A stretch of DNA of 10,719 nucleotides, taken from assembly GCA_964531735.1 (NCBI GenBank), contig CAZHGD010000221.1:1-10719 (forward strand), written 5' to 3'. Positions within the stretch are counted from its first letter, which is position 1. Each line of letters opens with the position of its first letter. A program made the translations under genes and the position numbers. Under the pieces are notes generated by a model. The model was not told where the DNA came from. It ran no database searches and was given only the letters and a program-made list of their open reading frames with translations. The DNA comes from CAZHGD01 sp964531735. Its GTDB lineage: Bacteria; Armatimonadota; UBA10988. Positions 6,498-10,719 of this stretch are shown one piece after another.

Positions 6498-9400
6498 ATG
6501 AGTTCAGCGGCCTGGACGGAAGCCGACCGGTTGTTCGCCGCAGGCGATATGCCCGGTGCCCGCGCGCAGCTCGCAGCCGCCCTGGCCGAGCAGGGACCCG
6601 ACTACGATCTGCTCTGCGCCCTCGGTGTCGTCTCCTACCGCTGTGGCGAGGTCCATGCCGCCAAGGCGTCTCTGGTCAAGGCCATGTCGGCCGACGGCGA
6701 CAAGCCCGACGCCTATGGCCACCTGGCCGACCTGCTGGCTGCCGAAGGCGAGCCGGAGCGCGCCGAAGGCTACTACTGGCACGCCGTGCAGGCCGAGCCC
6801 ACCAAGCCCGACTGGCTGGTGGCGCTGCTGGGCTTCTACCAGGACCAGGGTCTCGCCTACTCCGCGAAGAACGTCGCCGCCCGCCTCCTGGAGCTGGTGC
6901 CCGACGACCCGGGCGTGCAGCAGACACTGCGCGAACTGGACCGCACCTTCCCGACCCGCTCGGTGACCGTCTACGTGCCGGCCTACAACGCCGAGCCGTA
7001 TCTCGTCGGTGTGCTCGATGCCGTGTTGGCCCAGAGCTACCCGCTGGCCGAGGTGCTGGTCATTGACGACGGCTCCACCGACCGCAGCATCGAGGTCGCC
7101 TCGCGCTACCCGGTGCGCATCATCACGCACGACCACAACCGCGGCCTGTCGGCCGCCCGCAACACCGCACTGGCCAGCACCAAGAGCGAGTACCTGGCCA
7201 ATCTCGACGCCGATGTGCTACCCGACGCGCACTGGCTCGAGCGCATCATGCTCATCTTCGAGGCCGACCGCATGGCGCGCGAAGACGGCGCCGGAGGCGA
7301 CAAGCCCCTCGGCGGCGTGATGGGCCGGCTGGACGAACTGCACGACATCGGGCTGCCGGACCAGTGGCGCTCGATCCACATGGGCCAGCACCACGGCGAT
7401 GAGCGCCAGGGCGACGTGCGCCACCTCTACGGCTGCAACAGCGTCTTCTACCGCGAAGCGCTGTTCACAGCCGGCGGCTACGACGAGCTGTACCGGACCA
7501 ACGGCGAGGACTGCGACGCCTCCGACCGCGTCCGTGACCTCGGCTACCGCCTGGCCTACGAGCCGGCCGCGCGCTGCCGCCACCTGCGCCGTGACACCGC
7601 CGAGTCGGTCTTGCGCACCATCTGGCGCTACCACACGCCGTACTACGAGTACCGCTTCCACTCGTTTGCCACCGGCCAGGCGAAGGACGTCATGCGGAAG
7701 CTGCCCGAGAACATCTCGCGGCACCAGGAAGACTGCAACACCGACAACGAGCGGCGCACCTTCCACCTGTTCTACCTGACGGTGCTGGGCCTGCCCTGGC
7801 GCTGCCTGTCCGACCTCAAACTCGCCGCCGCGCAGGCGCCGCCCGAGCGCCAGGCCGTCATGGCCGAGACGCACGCGGCGGTGTTCTGCGGGCTCTTCTC
7901 GCTGCTGGCCGAACTCGACCTGCCCGACGACCTGCGCCGCTTCGTGTACGACGACCTGGCCCCCTGCCGGCCCGCTGACGCGCGCCTGGCCGAGCTGTGC
8001 TCGTGGCCGCGTCTGCAAGCCCCCTCGGCCCAGACGCTGCAGGCCCTGCCGCTCCGCGACACCGAGGCCACCGCCACCTACCTCAAAGGTGCGGCCGGCG
8101 TCTGGTCGCAGTACACGCCGCTGATGTGGAAGATGGCCCGCGCCTCGGCCTACCGCTTGCGGCACGAGCAGGCCTACCGCGCGTCGGTGCCGCCCGGCGC
8201 CCTGAAGGTGGCCGTGGTCAACGCGCCCTGGGCCACCGAGGGCCGCATCGGTGTCCGCGCCGGCAGCCGCTGGCCGTTCACCCAGGACGTTCATGGCAGC
8301 CGCATTCCGGCCTATGTGCCGTTTCCGTTCTTCCTGGCCACCGCCACCGCGATGCTCAAGAACGACGGTTTCGACGCCATCATCATCGACGCCATCGCCG
8401 AAGGGCTCTACGCCGAGGAGTTCACCAAGCGCCTCGACGGCTTCCGGCCGGACGTCATCCTGATGGAGACCGCGACGGCCTCGCACGAGATTGACCTCGA
8501 CTGGTGCCTGCAGTTCAAGGAACGGCTGGGCGACGGCGTGCAGGTCGTGCTCTGCGGCCCCCATGCCACGGCGCTCAGCGCCACGCTGATGGACGAGGCG
8601 CCGCAGGTGGACGCCATCGTGCTCGGCGAGTACGAGCCGTCCTTCCTGGAGCTGATGCAGGCGCTGCGCGACGGACGCACGCTGGAGGGCATTCCGGGGC
8701 TGCTCTGGCGCGACGACACCGGTGCCGTCCACCGGCAGTCCGAACGCCGGCACCTGCCGCCGATGAGCACGTTCCCCTGGCCCGAGCGCGAGACGCTGCC
8801 GATGTACAACTACTTCGACAGCTTCGCCAACGCCATGCCCTGGCCGAACGTGCAGATGCACGCCAGCCGCGGTTGCCCGTTCAAGTGCATCTTCTGCGTC
8901 TGGCCCCAGGTGGTCTACGACGGCCAGGACTACCGCACGCGCGACAATGCCGACATCGTCGAGGAGATGGCCTGGCTCGTCGACCGTTACGGGTTCGCGG
9001 CGGTCTACTTCGACGATGACACGTTCAACATCAAGGACGAGCGCATCATCGACCTGTGCAACCGCATCGCCGACCGGCAGCTCAAGGTGCCGATCTGCGC
9101 GATGGGCCGCGCGGACACCAGCAGTCGCGACGCCTTCGAGGCGATGAAGCGGGCCGGGCTGGTCGGCATCAAGTTCGGCGTCGAGACCGGCGACCTGGAC
9201 ATGATGAAGCGCATCCGCAAGCACCTCGACCTCGACAAGGTCCGCCGGTCGGTCGCCTGGTGCAAGGAACTCGGCATCGGCACGCACCTGACCTTCAGCT
9301 TCGGTGGCCCCGGCGAGACCCGCGAGACCGCCGAGAAGACCATTCGGCTGGCCTGCGAGCTCGACCCGGATTCGGTGCAGTTCTCACTGATGACGCCGTT

Positions 9401-9914
9401 CCCCGGCACGGTGATGTACGAGGCGGCGATCCAGAACGGCACGCTCTTGACCACCGACTGGAAGCAGTACGACGGCGCGCGCTACACCGTGGTGCGCGGT
9501 GAGTACCTGACCCGCGAGGAGTTGGAGGGCATCCTGCGCGAGGCGCACTGGCGCTGGGTGATGCACCTGGCGCAGCGGCAGGCCGGTTGCGGCGGCGCCG
9601 AGCGTCCGCCGCGTGTCGAACTGGCCGCGGCGGCCGAGTTGGTCGCCAATGCCGACGACAGTCTGGACGTCGTGCAGCTCAACGCGCCGGTGGCGGCAGT
9701 CGCGGTCGCCTCCTTCCTGCGCCAGGCACGGAGCAAACTGCGCCCCGGCGGCACCATCGCCTTCGTGACCAACGCCGACCCCGAGCAGGCCGGCACGCTC
9801 ACTGCCGAGCAGACGCAGTGGTGCGTGAACCAGGCCGGTCTCGAAGGCGTCGCCTGTTGTGCCGGGTTCAACGGCGAGATGGCCTGGGTGGCCCGGCGGC
9901 CGGCGGCGTCCTGA
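6498..9914 (+). CDS. TPR–glycosyltransferase family 2–B12-binding radical SAM fusion protein
   Basis: The product is 1138 residues from ATG 6498, without signal peptide or membrane segment, so probably cytosolic. Domains in order: TPR-like helical repeats (about 4-150); a family 2 glycosyltransferase (about 155-370) with VYVPAYNAEPYL at 158, VIDDGSTDRS at 188, NRGLSAARNTAL at 214, the DAD metal/nucleotide-sugar motif at 237-239, GCNSVFYREALF at 312 and NGEDCD at 335, whose ED pair at 337-338 is the usual catalytic base region; an unassigned helical region (about 371-565); a B12-binding-type Rossmann domain (about 569-728) with VVLCGPHAT and VDAIVLGEYEPSFLEL; and a radical SAM barrel (about 780-1025) with the cluster motif CPFKCIFC, cysteines 793, 797 and 800, then VYFDDDTF, GVETGD and FGGPGET. 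Residues about 1039-1138 resemble the second half of a class I methyltransferase (LDVVQLNAP, KLRPGG). All catalytic motifs look intact. Likely transfers a sugar and performs a radical modification, perhaps methylation; substrate unknown. Confidence 0.88.
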   Translation: MSSAAWTEADRLFAAGDMPGARAQLAAALAEQGPDYDLLCALGVVSYRCGEVHAAKASLVKAMSADGDKPDAYGHLADLLAAEGEPERAEGYYWHAVQAEPTKPDWLVALLGFYQDQGLAYSAKNVAARLLELVPDDPGVQQTLRELDRTFPTRSVTVYVPAYNAEPYLVGVLDAVLAQSYPLAEVLVIDDGSTDRSIEVASRYPVRIITHDHNRGLSAARNTALASTKSEYLANLDADVLPDAHWLERIMLIFEADRMAREDGAGGDKPLGGVMGRLDELHDIGLPDQWRSIHMGQHHGDERQGDVRHLYGCNSVFYREALFTAGGYDELYRTNGEDCDASDRVRDLGYRLAYEPAARCRHLRRDTAESVLRTIWRYHTPYYEYRFHSFATGQAKDVMRKLPENISRHQEDCNTDNERRTFHLFYLTVLGLPWRCLSDLKLAAAQAPPERQAVMAETHAAVFCGLFSLLAELDLPDDLRRFVYDDLAPCRPADARLAELCSWPRLQAPSAQTLQALPLRDTEATATYLKGAAGVWSQYTPLMWKMARASAYRLRHEQAYRASVPPGALKVAVVNAPWATEGRIGVRAGSRWPFTQDVHGSRIPAYVPFPFFLATATAMLKNDGFDAIIIDAIAEGLYAEEFTKRLDGFRPDVILMETATASHEIDLDWCLQFKERLGDGVQVVLCGPHATALSATLMDEAPQVDAIVLGEYEPSFLELMQALRDGRTLEGIPGLLWRDDTGAVHRQSERRHLPPMSTFPWPERETLPMYNYFDSFANAMPWPNVQMHASRGCPFKCIFCVWPQVVYDGQDYRTRDNADIVEEMAWLVDRYGFAAVYFDDDTFNIKDERIIDLCNRIADRQLKVPICAMGRADTSSRDAFEAMKRAGLVGIKFGVETGDLDMMKRIRKHLDLDKVRRSVAWCKELGIGTHLTFSFGGPGETRETAEKTIRLACELDPDSVQFSLMTPFPGTVMYEAAIQNGTLLTTDWKQYDGARYTVVRGEYLTREELEGILREAHWRWVMHLAQRQAGCGGAERPPRVELAAAAELVANADDSLDVVQLNAPVAAVAVASFLRQARSKLRPGGTIAFVTNADPEQAGTLTAEQTQWCVNQAGLEGVACCAGFNGEMAWVARRPAAS

Positions 9915-9943
9915 GCGGCAGGACTCGGCGCCGACGGCGCGAA

Positions 9944-9980
9944 CTCCCTGACCAGGCGCCCGCCGGGCGCGGTCCAGGAG
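9944..9980 (+). promoter_or_regulatory. Leader hairpin that pairs the ribosome binding site of the last gene
   Basis: GCGCCC 9956-9961 pairs with GGGCGC 9965-9970 (loop GCC). GACC 9950-9953 pairs with GGTC 9971-9974, leaving bases 9954-9955 bulged. CTCC 9944-9947 pairs with GGAG 9977-9980 across a 2x2 internal mismatch. That GGAG is the well-placed ribosome site, 6 bases before ATG 9987, so folding would hide it. An alternative pairing of GGCGC 9936-9940 with GCGCC 9956-9960 would break this hairpin. Whether it regulates anything is inference; GC-rich leaders fold readily. Confidence 0.4.
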
Positions 9981-9986
9981 TCACGG

Positions 9987-10719
9987 ATGCCTCGCCATTG
10001 CCTCGTCTTGAGCCTGCTGCTTGCGGTGGTCAATGCCGGCTCGGCCGCCGACGTGGTGGTCATCCGCAAGGTCCAACGCCAGAGCTCGCGCTGGGACACG
10101 CAGCACACCATTGACCAGTTCGTCAAGCAGGCGCGTGAGCACCTGGAAGCGCTGGGCCTGACCGTCGCCGTACTCGACGATGAGACCGTCACCGCCGACA
10201 AACTGAAGCCGTACGGCCTGGCCGTGCTGCCCCACAACCCTGGCGTGCCGGCGGCCACCGTCGCCGCGCTGACCGCTTACGTCGCGGCGGGCGGCAAACT
10301 CGGCCTCTTCTATCAGAGCGATCCGGCCTTGCTGAAGCTGGTCGGCCTGCGCGGTGTGCGCTTCCAGGGCAGCCCGCAACTGCCGAAGCTGAGCGCGGCG
10401 CGGTTCGACACCAAAGCGGTGGCCGGTGCGCCCGAACTGTTGCAGCAGACCTCCTGGAACCTCAACGAGCCCCAGCCGGCGCCGGGCGGCGCGACGGTGG
10501 CAGGCACCTGGCTCGACCAGAACGGCCGCGACACCGGGCTGGCGGCGCTGACCATCAGCGAGCAGGGCTTCTGCTTCGCCCACGTGCTGGCCGGGCACGA
10601 CCGGCCGGGCGAGGCGCGCTTGCTGCTGGCCCTGGCCGGACGCTACCTGCCCTCAGTCTGGCCGCGCGCGGTGGAACGGCGTCTGGCGCGCGTCGGGGCC
10701 GTGGGCCGCTACGCCGACC
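9987..10719 (+). CDS. Secreted protein with amidotransferase-like N-terminal region, 3' end outside window
   Basis: The frame opens at ATG 9987, six bases after the ribosome site GGAG, and has no stop before the window ends, giving 244 visible residues. Residues 1-21 are a signal peptide (MPRHCLVLSLLLAVVNAGSAA, probable cleavage before Asp22). Cys5 sits in the n-region, not at a lipobox. Residues 22-130 alternate strands and helices in the manner of class I amidotransferase-like or ThuA-like Rossmann folds: ADVVVIRK, FVKQAREHLEALGLTVAVLD, YGLAVLPHNPGV, LTAYVAAGGKLGLFY, then LLKLVGLRGV. No nucleophilic Cys elbow is visible, so this region is probably binding and not catalytic. Later segments (VAGTWLDQNG, GLAALTISEQGFCFAHVLAG, LLLALAGRYLP) fit a domain that checks or permits an action. 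Such a region precedes the catalytic barrel in some family-10-like glycosyl hydrolases of environmental bacteria; whether that holds here cannot be seen. It is 72 bases downstream of the radical SAM gene with no strong terminator between, so co-transcription is possible. Confidence 0.75.
   Translation, partial: MPRHCLVLSLLLAVVNAGSAADVVVIRKVQRQSSRWDTQHTIDQFVKQAREHLEALGLTVAVLDDETVTADKLKPYGLAVLPHNPGVPAATVAALTAYVAAGGKLGLFYQSDPALLKLVGLRGVRFQGSPQLPKLSAARFDTKAVAGAPELLQQTSWNLNEPQPAPGGATVAGTWLDQNGRDTGLAALTISEQGFCFAHVLAGHDRPGEARLLLALAGRYLPSVWPRAVERRLARVGAVGRYAD

Noticed and set aside
7218..9287. A 689-codon minus-strand open frame opposite the glycosyltransferase/radical SAM gene
   Set aside because: The plus strand has intact catalytic motifs across this region; the antisense product is low-complexity.

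Overview
The window is about two thirds G+C by eye and carries five genes, all on the plus strand. The first is cut off at its 5' end and the last at its 3' end. There are no tRNA or rRNA genes, transposases, CRISPR repeats or phage genes. Three clues suggest a free-living, high-GC environmental bacterium: a LysM plus copper-amine-oxidase-type stalk protein, large secreted propeller and fibronectin-like proteins, and a cobalamin-type radical SAM enzyme fused to a glycosyltransferase. This protein mix is familiar from Armatimonadota and similar deep-branching phyla. That assignment is a weak inference from protein content; the window has no phylogenetic marker gene.

Layout: (1) 1-660, C-terminal part of a LysM/stalk-domain wall protein, followed by a perfect 14-bp hairpin at 675-708. 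(2) 760-2799, a secreted protein made almost entirely of two-component-regulator-type beta-propeller blades, followed by an imperfect GC-rich hairpin at 2809-2853. (3) 2938-6327, an exported protein with an LpoB/CsgG-like N-terminal domain, a mid-protein membrane segment and five or six fibronectin-like modules, followed by a perfect 15-bp hairpin at 6346-6381. (4) 6498-9914, a soluble multidomain protein: TPR-like repeats, a family 2 glycosyltransferase, an unassigned helical region, a B12-binding/radical SAM module, and a C-terminal stretch resembling half of a methyltransferase. (5) 9987-10719, the start of a secreted protein with an amidotransferase-like (Rossmann-type) N-terminal region, unfinished at the window edge.

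Genes 1 to 3 are each separated from the next by a hairpin resembling a terminator, so they look like separate transcription units and not one operon. Their shared theme is the cell envelope: wall binding, extracytoplasmic propeller, and envelope scaffold. Gene 4 is the most unusual. It puts sugar transfer and radical chemistry, plausibly methylation, in one polypeptide. Gene 5 follows gene 4 after 72 bases with a strong ribosome binding site that can be folded into a leader hairpin. No neighbour names the substrate of gene 4; modification of a surface glycan is a hypothesis only.
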